Positions 47,701-59,700 of a stretch of DNA of 64,000 nt are shown piece after piece; within the stretch, counting starts at the first letter, position 1; each line of letters opens with the position of its first letter. Origin of the DNA: Amphibalanus amphitrite (lineage: Eukaryota > Arthropoda > Thecostraca > Balanomorpha > Balanidae); assembly GCF_019059575.1 (NCBI RefSeq), contig NW_024881505.1:1073501-1137500 (forward strand), in the 5' to 3' direction. Both the position numbers and the translations under genes were made by a program. Below the pieces are notes generated by a model. That model did no database searches and was not told the origin of the DNA. It was given only the letters and a program-made list of their open reading frames with translations.

Positions 47701-50700
47701 CTGCCGTAGTGGCTGACGACGCCCACCAGCCGGTAGGTAAAGTCGCCGGCCAGGTCCACTGAGCGGGGAGACTGGCCGTCTTCCACGCAGAGCTCCGATA
47801 GGTGTGCCTGCTCCGAGGCGTCGGCCGGCGCTCCCTCCAGCGACCTCATGATGGCTTCCTGGAGCTCGCGGTCTTTGCTCTCGCAGGTCCGCGCCGGTTT
47901 GAACTTGGAGTCGGCGTCCAGCACCACCAGCTCGGCCTGCGCTGGCGGCGGCTGCGGCGGCTCGGCACCGGTCGCCGGTGACGGGGGACGCACCGGTGCC
48001 GCGGCTCCGGCCGACACCGGCGAGTCGGCGGCGGCGGACTCCGGCAAGCCGGCGGTGGCCGGCACTGGTGACAGTCCACGGGCGGCGGGCGGCGGCGACG
48101 GACTCGAGCTGGGCGCCTCAGACTCTTTGAAGTCGGATAGGATGCACAGGGCAGGCTTTGTGCACTTCCACTCTGGGGGACGGGTGACGTCGTCCGCGAC
48201 ATGTTCGTTCAGCGAAAGGAGCTTGGGAATGCCGACGTTGGAGCAGATTTTCTTCGATTCCTCCCCAAGGAAGACGTACCGGTTAAGCTGGACTATCAGC
48301 GTCCTGGGCAGCTGGCTGATTTTGGTGGTGACGCGGCACTCGTCATGGCGGCAGTGCTGACAGAGCAGCTCGCGCCGGTCAGGCCGCATGCACAGCCGCA
48401 GCGCGTCCTGCAGCGTGGGCGTCTCTGTGCCCTGGCGGCGCGGCACGCTGACAAACCAGCATATGTTCTCTTGCTGTTTCAGCACCGTTTCATGGCACTT
48501 GGTGCACATGTAGCTCTCGACGGTCTGATACTGAAAGTTGTCTCGCACAAGGTTATCGGTCGGCCGCCGCGCGCCAATTTCTTCCTTCATGGTGTCTAGC
48601 AGGCGCAGCAAGAACTCGTTGGCGTCCTGCATCTCGATGCCTCGGAACGCCGGATCGATGTCGGCGAACACGTCGCGAAGGTCGTTAAGATGGCTGGAGA
48701 CTGATCTGCTGAGCCCCTTCTGACGGAGCACCATCAACTCCGCGACACCATGCAGTGTGCGGCAGAGGCTGTTCTCCCCTGGGCTCAGGTCGGAAATCAG
48801 CGACAGCATGTCGCTCAGGAACGGAGTCAGGCCCAGCAGAGATTGAAGCGTGGCGTTTTGATAGCACGAGTTGCCGTAGTTCGGCAGACCAATGCAGAGC
48901 GGGTCGCTGGCGCTCGTGTCCGACTCAAGCCGCTGGGTAGCCGTGATCAGCTGCGAGCCGGTGCTTTCCGTCTGCGTCCTCCTGCAGGGTGACTGTGGCG
49001 TCTGGCTGCTCTCGCCAGGGCCGTCGGTTGGCGGCATTCTGTCAGACGGCTGTAGCGCCTGCCCACACTCGCCAGCGCTGTCAGTCTGCGGCTTCCTGCC
49101 CTGCGGCAGCACCTGATTGCCCTCATCGAACTTGCCAGGCAGCAGTGGCGGACACGCATGCTGGGTGATCTTGGAAGAAGAGCTACCGGCTTCGCTAGAC
49201 TCCTCTTCACCTCCACGAAACGCGATGCTCATCTGCCGAGACGAAGATGTATCGCTCTCGCGCGCCGGTCGAAGTACAGAGCGCCGCCGTGACAGAGATC
49301 GAACCGCAGGCCCTGGCACGAGCGGACCGCCATTCTGCGCCGTTACGACTCCGATAGCTGCACTAGACTTGTTCTTCTCCGCTTCTTTGCCTGCCATGTC
49401 TATTGGTGTCTTCGGCGAGGAATCGGAAAATGCATTTGACGAGCGACACCTACGGGGTCGTGCGGCAAAAACTTTCTCTGTCCGCGGGCGCCACTGCAGC
49501 GACACCTGCCGTGTGGCTCCAACACTATTGGCTCAGTCTGTGCGCCCACGCCGTGCCGCGAACACTGATCCTACACATTGTTCAGCGTTCCGATTGTAGT
49601 TGGACCACATCTGGTGAGTTCTCCCCACGTGGTGGGTGCATTACGCCGAGATGGCCTGGCTGGGCCGTGGTGTCGTATTTTTATGTTCGCCCAGTGGGCT
49701 CGCGGCACTGGCAGCCGGCTCTCAGTTAGGAACTGCCAGACCAAAGTACCAGTCGCTGGCTGTTTTATATTTTTGTGGGACGCAGCGTTAGTCGGTCACA
49801 ATTTGGCCAGACGTGTACGCAATCGTGGATGCCTGAGAGGCAGCGTTAGTCGGTCACAGATTGGCCTGACGTGTACGCAACCGTATATGCCTGAGAGGCA
49901 GCGTTAGTCGGTCACAGATTGGCCTGACGTGTACGCAACGGTGTATGCCTGAGCTGCAGCGCTAGTCGGTCACAGATTGGCTGGACGTATACGCAACCGT
50001 GTATGCTATATCGGTTTCGTCCGCGTCCCACTCTGGGAGCGTCCAGGGCTTACGTAATTTTGTTTTTCTCATTGCAGGCATGCTCGTCGTAGGGGACAGC
50101 TATGCTGTCCACCTCCCCCGCCGCTGTTCGCCCCACCTTGCCGTGGCGGCGGCCGGTGTTCGCGGAGGCTGCGTCAATGACGACGGCTTCAGGCGCTGGG
50201 CCATCCGGGCCGCAGTTCGTGCCCGTCCTCGCGTGGTCACGCTCGTGGCGGGCGGAAATGACCTCGCCAGAAGGGACTGCCGCGTTCAGCGGTGGCTCGC
50301 CAACCTCCAGGAACTGACGCTCGGGCTCCTGGCAGCCGGAGTCGTTCGCGTCTATGTGCTGCCCATCCCTCCGCGCACAGGCTTTCCATCCAGCGGCGTG
50401 TCGGCGCGAATTTTCCGGCGGCGGCGCTGGGTGGCCAACAAACTGTTGCGCCGCCTTTTCCGCCAACCGCCGGTGCTCCTGCTCCACTTTGTGCCGCCAC
50501 CTGACTTTCTGGCGTCGGATGGGGTTCATCCGTCCGCGGCCGGGTGGCGCACCCTGGAGAGCGTGCTACAGGAGGCTATGGACGCCTCCTCCGGGATTTA
50601 GCGTGTACCGGGTCGCTCCCGTGCTGTGTCGTGTGTGTCCCCCCCCCCCCTCCTAACCGGCTGGCCGTTTAAATACACATTCCCGCTAACATCGTCGTCT

Positions 50701-53700
50701 ATTTTCATGCGTTCGGAGCTGCTATGCCACGGGCCAAGTCGTCGGCGGGCCGTGCCCCGGCACGCCCCCTGCCAGCGCCACGGACGGACGCGCCGCGACG
50801 CGCCACTACGAGACGCTCCGCGGCGGCCGCGGCCGCGTCTGGCGCTGGTGCCACGAGCCGCCGCACGCCCGCTGCTGCGGCGAGGCGACAGGCCGCAGTG
50901 ATGGCCACCACTCCGCCCAATCCAGGGCGGGGCCATGCTGCTACAACGTCGGCCGCCGCCGCCTCGCCCCCTGACGCCGCGGTCATCGACCCCGCCGCTC
51001 TTCAAACAATGGTGGGCGACATGGTCCGGGCCGCCGTCGCCGCCGCTCTACCTGCCAGCGAGCCATCACCGCCGGCGACGGTCGCCGTGCAGCGCGGTCC
51101 GGCACAGCGTCTCCAGGATGGGCCAGCTGCCCATCTGACGTCCGCCGACCACGCCTACACGCCGGCTGCCGAACTGCAAGCCGGGCCAATGGCGCTCCCG
51201 GCGGTTCTCTCCGGCGCCCTTCCGACCGCCGCCGGCCCTGCTCCACCTGCGCACCTGCCAGCGGCGCAGTTGCCCGTCGCCGGCCGTCCGCCGGCACCGG
51301 TGGAAAATGCCGCAGGTGACGACCTAGCGGCCCGCGCTGCCGTATCCCCCGCGGTGGCGGCCCTCATCGTGTCCCATCAATTCATTGACCTAAACACTCT
51401 CCTCAACGACTCTATCCCCCCGGCAGAACCAGGGCTGTTTTGCCTTATCGACGGCCGTCTCCGTCCCTCGGTACAGCGCCGCCCAATCCCGCATTTCGGC
51501 GCCTGGGCCACCGCGTTTCTTCGATACGCGGCCGTGTACTTGGCTGCCCACCCCGCTGACGCCTCCGGTCTGTTGCGCCACATGCAACAAGTGTCCTCGC
51601 TGCAGGCGCCCGGCCTTGGATTCGCGTGGCGCGATTTCGATGAGGCCTTTCGGCGCGCACGGGGCATCTGCCCGGAAGCTCACCCATGGGGCTCCACGGC
51701 GGCCACGTCTCCCATTTGGCTCACCGCAATCGCTCGCGGAATCGCCGGTTCTCGGGCCGGGTCTGCAGCCGGTGTAAGCGGCGAGGGTCGGGGCGGCTCT
51801 AGCCGGCCGGCCGCCGCGTCTGGCTCTTTTCGCGCGCTCTGCCTCGGCTACAATCGCGCCGCCGGGTGCCGCCGGTCCCCGTGCCTGTTCCGGCACGAGT
51901 GCCGCCTCTGCCGTGGCCCCCATAGCGTGCTCGCCTGCCCTCGCCGCGCCGCCCCGGCCCTCCCCGGCACCCGCCGCCCCGGCCGCGAATGACTCCCTCA
52001 CTCCGCCGGTATCAGTCCCGCCCGACCACCTCGCGCTGCTCCTGACAGGTTACGACCCCGCCCTGGCCGCGCAGCTAGTGCACGGTTTTCGCTACGGCTT
52101 CCCGCTCGGCAGCGCCGAGGTCCCCTCTGGTGACTCGGGCGGCAACCTTCCATCCTGCTCTCTGGCGCCGGAAGTCGTGGACGCATATGTCGCGGCTGAG
52201 ACGCGCGCGGGTCGGATAGCCGGTCCTTTCTGTCCCGCGCCGCCATGGATCGTCCGTTTTTCTCCCATTGGTCTAATCCCCAAAAAGTCTCCGGGCTCGT
52301 TTCGGGTCATTCACCACCTGTCATTTCCCACCGGCGCTTCCGTCAACGATTTCATTCCCCGGGAGCGCACATATGTTCAATACGGGTCGGTGGACGAGGC
52401 TCTTCGCCTGATTGGGTCCTTCCAACGCCCCTACCTCGCCAAAACCGATATTGAGAGTGCATTCCGCATCGTGCCCGTCCGCCCGGCGGACGCCGCCATG
52501 CTCGGTTTCCATTGGCGGGACTGCGCATACGTGGACCTTTGCCTTCCTATGGGCTGTGCCAGCTCTTCCCAAATCTTCCAGTCCGTCAGTGATGCGCTCG
52601 TCTGGATCGCGCAGAACAAATTCGGGGCGGGTCCCATTGTTTCTGTTTTGGACGACTTCCTCTTCATCGGCGAGTCGCGCGCAGCGTGTCAGCGCTCGCT
52701 CGGCGGCTTTCAGGCCATGTGCCGTGACTTGGCGATCCCGCTGCGTCGCGACAAGACCGTGGCGCCGTGCCGGTCCCTCACCTTCCTCGGGGTGGTATTG
52801 GACCTTGAGCGCGGCGAGCTGCGGCTGCCAGCTGACAAGCTGGCACGTGCCAGGGCAGGCCTCACGAGCCTGCTGGCCCGCCGGAAAGCGCCCCTCCGCA
52901 TGGTCCGTGAATGCACGGGGCTCCTCAGCTTTGCGTGCACCGCAGTGCCACTCGGTCGCCCGTTCCTACGGCGCATGTTCGACTTGTGTCGCGGCGTGTC
53001 GCGCCCTCACCACCGCGTCACGATCACCCGGGCGGCCAGACAGGATATGCGCGCCTGGCTGCTGTTTCTAGACCGTTTCCCAGGCCGCGCGATTCTCGCT
53101 CACCGGCGCTGGTTGTTGGAGCCGGGTCTTATCCTGGAGACGGACGCCTCCAGCTCGGTCGGGCTCGGTGCCATCTGCGGCGAGGACTGGCTCCTGGGGC
53201 CGTGGCCCGCGTCCCTCCGCGAGGCCCCTATCAGCGTTTTGGAACTAGTGGCTGTCGCTGTAGCCGTGCACGTGTGGCGAGATCGGTTCGCGCATCGCTG
53301 CGTCCTTGTGCGCTCAGATAACTCCGCTGTGGTGGCCTGTATAACCTCTCAGTCATCTCGCTCGCCTGCCCTAATGCCATGGCTCCGATTCCTTTTTCTC
53401 ACCACCGTCTCTCATAACATTCTCGTGCGTGCCGTGCACACACCCGGCATCGCCAATGCAGCAGCTGACGCCCTGTCCCGCGGTCTTGTGCAGGTCTTCA
53501 AGGAGCTCCGCCCGTCCGCAGCAGCCACGCCGACGTCCTGGGACTGGCCGGCCTGCGGCACGCTCTCACCGTTCACCAGCTAGCTGGTGCCGCGCTAGCT
53601 CCTGCCACCATTCGCTCTTATCGAGCAGTGTGGGGCCAAATCCGCGTTTTCCTCACTCTGCCGCCCACTGCTGCCCTGTTTCCCATCTCAGTGGCCGACA

Positions 53701-56700
53701 CTGCTGATTTCCTGGCCTCTCGACACGAGCAGGGCTGTTCCGCTTCCACCCTCGCCGCCGAGGCGTCTGCCATCTCCTACGGCCACAAGCTAGCCGGCGC
53801 GCCGGATCCCACGGCGGACTTCCGGGTGCGACAGCTGTTAGCGGGATCCCGCCGGCTACGGCCGAGTGCGGACAACCGCCTCGCCGTCTCCCTGACCGAG
53901 CTCGGCGAGCTCTGCGCCGCACTCCATTTCCTAGGCCTCTCCCCGGTAGACCGTGCTGCATTCCGTGCCATCTTTACATTGGCTTTCTTTGCTATGCTTC
54001 GCCCGGGCGAGGTCGTGCGCGGCCGAGACCTGACCCACACAGTCCGACTCAGCCACGTGAGTCTCGTCGGCCCCCAGCTTTCTCTCACCATTCCATCCTC
54101 AAAAACGTCGGCCTCCCCGTTCACCACCACGCTTCGAGCCCGGCCTGATCTTGCCACGTGTCCGGTCGCCGCTGTCCGCGACTACCTCGCGGTCCGCGGC
54201 ACGGGCCTTCCTGATGACGCACTGTTTATCGGCGGCCATCGCCGCCCTCTGACATCGCGCGATCTCACTCGCGTACTTCGCATGGCGGGCCGTCGAGCTG
54301 GTCTCAACCCAGCCCGCCTCTCCGGGCACTGCCTTCGCATCAGCGGCGCCTCCCACGGCGCCGCAGTCGGACTAACGGAGCCTCAACTCTGCCACGCCGG
54401 CCGCTGGTCGTCCCAGGCCGTGCGGCGATACGTACGGCGGCCGGTCTCCCTCCTTCAGGCATCCTAAGCGGCGGGTCCCGTCCAAAGAGGGTTAACGTTG
54501 CCGGCCTTCCACCGCTACCGCTCCCAAACCCGAGCCACAGCTGCCCGTTCTAGGTCTGGGTGCACGGGCCGCGCCCTAGCAGGCGTAGCGGCAGTCCCGA
54601 CGCTGCCTGTTCAGGCCCGGGCTCCCAAACCGCCGCCCTCGCAGGCGGAGCGGCGGCGTCCTTGGCCACCTGCCTGTTTTCGGTCCGGGATCCCGGACCG
54701 CCGCCTTCACGGGCGAGCGGCAGTCTTGTCAGCTGCCTGTTTTAGGTCCGGGCCCCCGGACCCCCGCCTCACGGGCGGAGCGGTAGTCTGTCAGCTGCCT
54801 GTTTCAGGTCCGGGCTCTGGGACCGCCGCCCTCGCCGGCGGAGCGGCAGTCCCAACTCCCGACGGCTGCGCGCCACAGTGATGTATCTGTATATATGTAA
54901 CGTCGGGCTCGCGTGTTCATTGTTGGTTTAGCTCGCCCGCACAGCCATAACCCAGATGCAACTGCAGTTTCTACGCCACAGCCGCACCGCCGACGGTGCC
55001 ATGTTTGTGCGTCGCGTGAGGTGAATTACGCCGTGCGCGGCATGTCATGTCCTCTGCCGTCGCGTTATCGCCACGTCTGTTAATCCAGAGGCATCCATCG
55101 TTTTCCATTAGCTTTCTGCCGCCCTGGCAATTTTGTTCATAGCGAATGCCTCTCCGTTCCGCGCGGGTGCAGATGGGGTGTTGGGCGTAATCTGCACCCA
55201 AAGTGCATGACGGGTGTACAAACGTACGAATACACAGACCCATATTCATCAGTCATGCATTTGCAAGCGCAGCGGAACGGAGAAATGCATTTGACGAGCG
55301 ACACCTACGGGGTCGTGCGGCAAAAACTTTCTCTGTCCGCGGGCGCCACTGCAGCGACACCTGCCGTGTGGCTCCAACACTATTGGCTCAGTCTGTGCGC
55401 CCACGCCGTGCCGCGAACACTGATCCTACACATTGTTCAGCGTTCTTGTCTTTCCGATTGTCCACCGCCACCCCGCCGCCGCCTGTGGTACTGTGTTTCC
55501 ATGCATTGCTGGCTCTGTAAGCGTAATCTGCACCCAAAGTGCATGACGGGTGTACAAACGTACGAATACACAGACCCATATTCATCAGTCATGCATTTGC
55601 AAGCGCAGCGGAACGGAGAAAGTCCGTTGTCTGCAGGACGCTAGCAGCATTGCCCCTAACGATGGCAAGGGCCAGTCGCTGCCACAGCCAAGCTGTCTCT
55701 CGATGATCCCCTGATATGGAGGCCATCCTTGCCCCGAGCTCTCGAATGAATATCTTTGTGGAAGGTCCGCACACTCCTGTTGTTTCAAAGGCAAGCGGTT
55801 CGAAGTGGAAGCGCTGTGCAAGGCCACTGTATTTCTTGCGCTTTCTGTCCTCTGCTTCACGGGCCGCTGATCCGGGGGAAACAGCTGCTGATAGAACGTG
55901 GCTCTCAGCAAACGTGTTCACGCAAGTAGCGTCCCAAGCTAGACACATGCCCCTGGCGAATGGAAAGACTGTTATGCCGTCTGGGCGTTTGCTGTCTCCG
56001 CGGTCTACACCTGTTGGCTCCAAGAGAGAGGGGATTCTTGCCGACAACAATGCCCGCCTGATAATGTCGTTCAGCGCGGTATGTCTTGGATGTCTCCCAG
56101 CGCTGAACTTACAGGTGAGTGCGTGATAGCCGTTGCTGTCAGCCATTGAACCGCACCTACAGCGATGTGGGCGGCACACTTCGGCTCCCAGACGAAGGGC
56201 GATAGCGACTCGCAGGGTTTCCGGATCCAAAAGCGTGCCGATGGTTGCTGCAGGTACAGCATGCAGCCATACTCCGCTTTCTGGGGCACAGGCACTCAGG
56301 AGCCTGGCGCGAAAAAACTGGTTGGATTGTGAAAGCAGCGACTGTTGTTGTTTCTTGGCAAGCACTGTATCCCAGGTCTTTTGTTTTCGCGCTTCTTCTC
56401 CTTCGGGAGCACGCTCGCCCTCGGCTGCGTCTTCCCAGTCGGCAACAGCTTTTTCGCGCTCAGCTGTGACGCTTGAGGTCATTACAGAAGGCAGACAGGA
56501 AGATATGACCTGAAGGCACAAGTGGAGCGAAGCAACGTAGCTCGGTAGAGCGACGTCCACCAGCCGCCGGAGCCCGAGACCGCCGTACCTGGTTGGGAGA
56601 ACGGCCTGCTGCCAGCTGGTTCCTGTCAGCCTGACGTTGCTGATACTGATCAGCGCTGATTGCAGGACTGCGTCCAGATTCTCAAGGAGCAAGGCTTGCC

Positions 56701-59700
56701 GATAGAGAGGGGCGGCTCGCAGAAGATACTGCAGTTTGGGAAGCCATAGGCAGTTGCGAAGGAGATAGATGGATGTGTGCGCGTCTAGGTGACGTAAACG
56801 CTCAATCATGTGACTGAGTTCTCCCTGCTTTTCTGTCATGACCGCCTCGGTGGCAGCTTCGCTGATAGGCGCCCCGAGGATTGTCTGCCCTTGTTCGCCG
56901 GTCACAGCTGCTCCTGGGATAAGCTGACGTAGGCTTGAGACAGAAACCTTCCTCCGCTCGTCTGTGATGTCGGCTGGTAAAATGATCTCACATTTGCTGG
57001 AATTAATTGTGAGACCAACATTGGCCATAGCTGGAATCAGCTCATTCAAGTCCGAGCAGATGGCACTGACGCTACCGCCAATGGTTCCATCGTCCAGGTA
57101 CCAGCAGTTGAACGGCGCTTTCACTGTCTTGACAACTTCATCGATGGCGAGTGAAAACACGGCTGGCCCGCACGGGTCACCTTGTTGGAGTCCAGTGGCA
57201 GAGGTGATGATGGCTGTCCCGTAGAACAGAGGTGTAGGTTCTCTGTATGCCTGCCATAGAAGGTGGTACATAGTTGGTGCGTGCTCTCGAACTTGACGAA
57301 GAAAAAGGTCCCTTCGAACGCTGTTAAAGGCGTTACGCATGTCTAGCTTGATGATGGCACAATCCTCTTTAAGACTGTCATTGAAAAGGCGCGTTGAATG
57401 CACCGCAGCCTCACATCCACCTGTGGTTCCGTAGCCGAGCTGTGCTGGTCGCAGGTAAGCGCCCAACTCGGCACCGAGTGGTTTCAGAGCCAGTTTGGTA
57501 GCCAATCGTCGGTAAGTGTTTCCGACAGCGATCGGTCTTACACCGCCATCTGGTTTGCGCAGAGCTGTTAGCGCTCCTCCGAAGAAGGCAGAGCGTGCGA
57601 ATGTTGCAACGCCGCCTGTGAGGACCAGGCTCATGAAGGCCGTGAGAGCAGCAATGAGTCGGGTGCCGGCCTCTCCGGCGGCCCGACTTGTCATATCTTT
57701 GAGGTGAGCAGGACGCAGGCCGTCTAGACCTGCGCTGGACCCGTTGTCAAATGAGGCGATGGATGCTTCAACCTCGGCCTTGGTGACCTGGTAGGGCTGT
57801 GTTGCATCATCGGGGCCAGGTGGCCATGCCAGATCGTCTGGAGCGGACGGATGTTTGAGCCGCAAGCTGTCGATGATGTCCTGCGAGTTCTGGGCGATTT
57901 CGTCCTTGGATGCCAGTAGTCGAATAGCCCCTCGCACGTCTCCGTCTTCTAATTTCGCGGCCACGCTTCGCTGTAAATGCTCGCTTTTCTCAGCTTTGGA
58001 GCGGTTCCTGCCGTGCGATGGCTTTAGAGAGCTTGCGCGATTTGTTCGGTGGGCGTCATGTTCAGTGGAAGCTGAATCTATGTAACTGCTCAGCTGTCGT
58101 CTTATTCTGGAGGTGAGTGATGGGCTGCTGGGGAGGTCTTCTTGATGCTCAGGCGAATGAAGCGCAAGATATGGAAACAGAAGCAGTCGCTCCCAAGCCG
58201 TGTTTGTGTTCTGTTTAACCACGGCTTCAAGAAGAGAGGTGCATGCTTGGGCTGCGGTTATCCTGGCACCTTAAGGAATTCGTCTAATGACTCGGCGAGT
58301 CTGTCTGAGTTGGGCTAGATGGAGAGCCAGTTCGTTGCTATCTGGTGACTGGTCAGCTGTTGGGGTGACTGAGGTGGTATGACACTTCGCCTCGCTAGCA
58401 GTAGCAGGTGTCGTCCCACTGATCCCGGTACACCTCGGGCACCACCAACACGACAGTGCGTCGGCCTCCCTCCGTTTCAGGCGCGCACACGTCAGGTGCC
58501 AGGCCTGGCCACAGGAACTGCATAGGATGTGCCGCTTTCTCCTGTTAGCAATACTGCAGAGTTGGCATGTTACGTCTTGAGACTGCTCAGTTGTATCATC
58601 GAGCGTGCCGTCCATGTCGGTTAAAAAAAAGTCTTGTGGGCACACCAACTATTTTGACTGCATTGTGAAACACAGATTCTGGTTTAATGTAAAGGAAGAA
58701 TGTGTTCCTTTGATCATTGTTATTTTAGTCATTCTTCCTTTTTTCTTATGTTAGTACGTCCCGAGAAGAATCCCCATAATGTTTTCTTCATAAATGGAGT
58801 TTGGCAGCAGCAATAAGAAATACTTCAACTGAGAGAGTTTGGCTCAAAACGTCACGTTTTATGAGAGAAAAAAAGTGATGGCAGATTTTGCAGTTTATGT
58901 CCGGCACGGAGACAAAATAGATGCAAAATATGTTTTCCTGAAAAACGTACCTTAAAATAGAAGTGCACTTATCTTGAAAACACTTCACTTGCCTTGCATG
59001 AAAACATGCTCTAAATGACCAGCGAAGATTACTCGATGTAAAGTGCCAAGAGGTAATGCGATACAATGACAAAAAAATGATTTCTGGACGATCGAAACGG
59101 GAGCCTCTGGTGAGTCAACCGTTCGGCTCTGCGCAGGCGCAGAGCAGAGCAGGTGTAAAATTGATCAATGCGAAGGTACTGAAAGTTTCGTCGCGATCGG
59201 CCGCTTTTTACGCGAGTTATTCGCGGAAAACCTTAGGGGGGGTTACATCACCCCCCCCCCCCATGTGCCGGCGAGGGTTAAAGGTTTGATTCTTTGTTTC
59301 GCCGTTAGAGGGGTGGGGCATCTTTTCCACCCTGGGCATCTTACCCCACTCTCCCCTACATAATATATGAAAAACCCAATCAGTTTATACCTTTCTTGCT
59401 CCTTTAGTTGACCGTTCGATAGTAGCGGATTTCTGATTCAGATCGTGCTAATGCATTCTTACCCGGAAAATGGTTTTGTCTTGGTACAGATGAACACCGG
59501 CCGCGGGAATGATCAGCTCTGGCTTCTCCACCTTTTGGACGAACAGGGCGAACAGGTTGGGCAGCCACAGCTTCGAAATGGCGTCCGTGTCCATTTGCAC
59601 GTACGGCTTCGTCATGTCTGAAACCAGACACAGAAACTACTTCAGTATAGTGGATCAGTCGTCCTGAATAGGTATAGATCATGCTATGTAACAAACAATG

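Larger units (their letters stand above)
49428..55618 (+). mobile_element. Ngaro-type tyrosine-recombinase retrotransposon (6.2 kb, apparently intact)
   Basis: Split direct repeats are arranged A1 (49428-49590) - coding region - B1 (55185-55282) - A2 (55283-55445) - B2 (55521-55618). A1 and A2 (163 bp) look identical, as do B1 and B2 (98 bp). This layout is diagnostic of Ngaro/PAT-type elements, which integrate through a circle and leave no target duplication. It encodes an SGNH hydrolase, a gag-like protein, RT-RNase H and a tyrosine recombinase, all open. It interrupts the USP-bearing retrotransposon in the opposite orientation. A short AAA homology sits at both junctions. Confidence 0.9.
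47302..59150 (-). mobile_element. RLE-class non-LTR retrotransposon encoding PHD, RT, endonuclease and USP
   Basis: The whole unit is flanked by the 8-bp duplication AGGTGTAA (47294-47301 and 59151-59158) and ends in eight A residues on its own strand (47302-47309). Excluding the nested Ngaro element (49428-55618) it is about 5.66 kb. It has a 5' leader of about 500 bp (58649-59150), one long reading frame in parts 58648-55619 and 49427-47490, and a 3' UTR of about 190 bp. Frame arithmetic across the Ngaro insertion is exact: the removed 6191 bases leave both parts in one frame. This copy is dead: one in-frame TAA (58271-58273) and the 6.2-kb insertion. The order is PHD finger, reverse transcriptase, restriction-like endonuclease, disordered linker, ubiquitin-specific protease. 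The element lies in the same orientation as the receptor gene. Confidence 0.88.

Noticed and set aside
47490-49505. USP read as an intronless host retrogene nested in the receptor intron
   Set aside because: The domain lies within the 8-bp target duplications and A-tail of the retrotransposon and in frame with its reverse transcriptase. Its apparent first 25 residues are Ngaro repeat sequence.
49428-55445. The 163-bp direct repeats taken as a long target-site duplication
   Set aside because: A second repeat pair (98 bp) gives the A1...B1-A2-B2 order of Ngaro split direct repeats, and Ngaro elements do not make target duplications.
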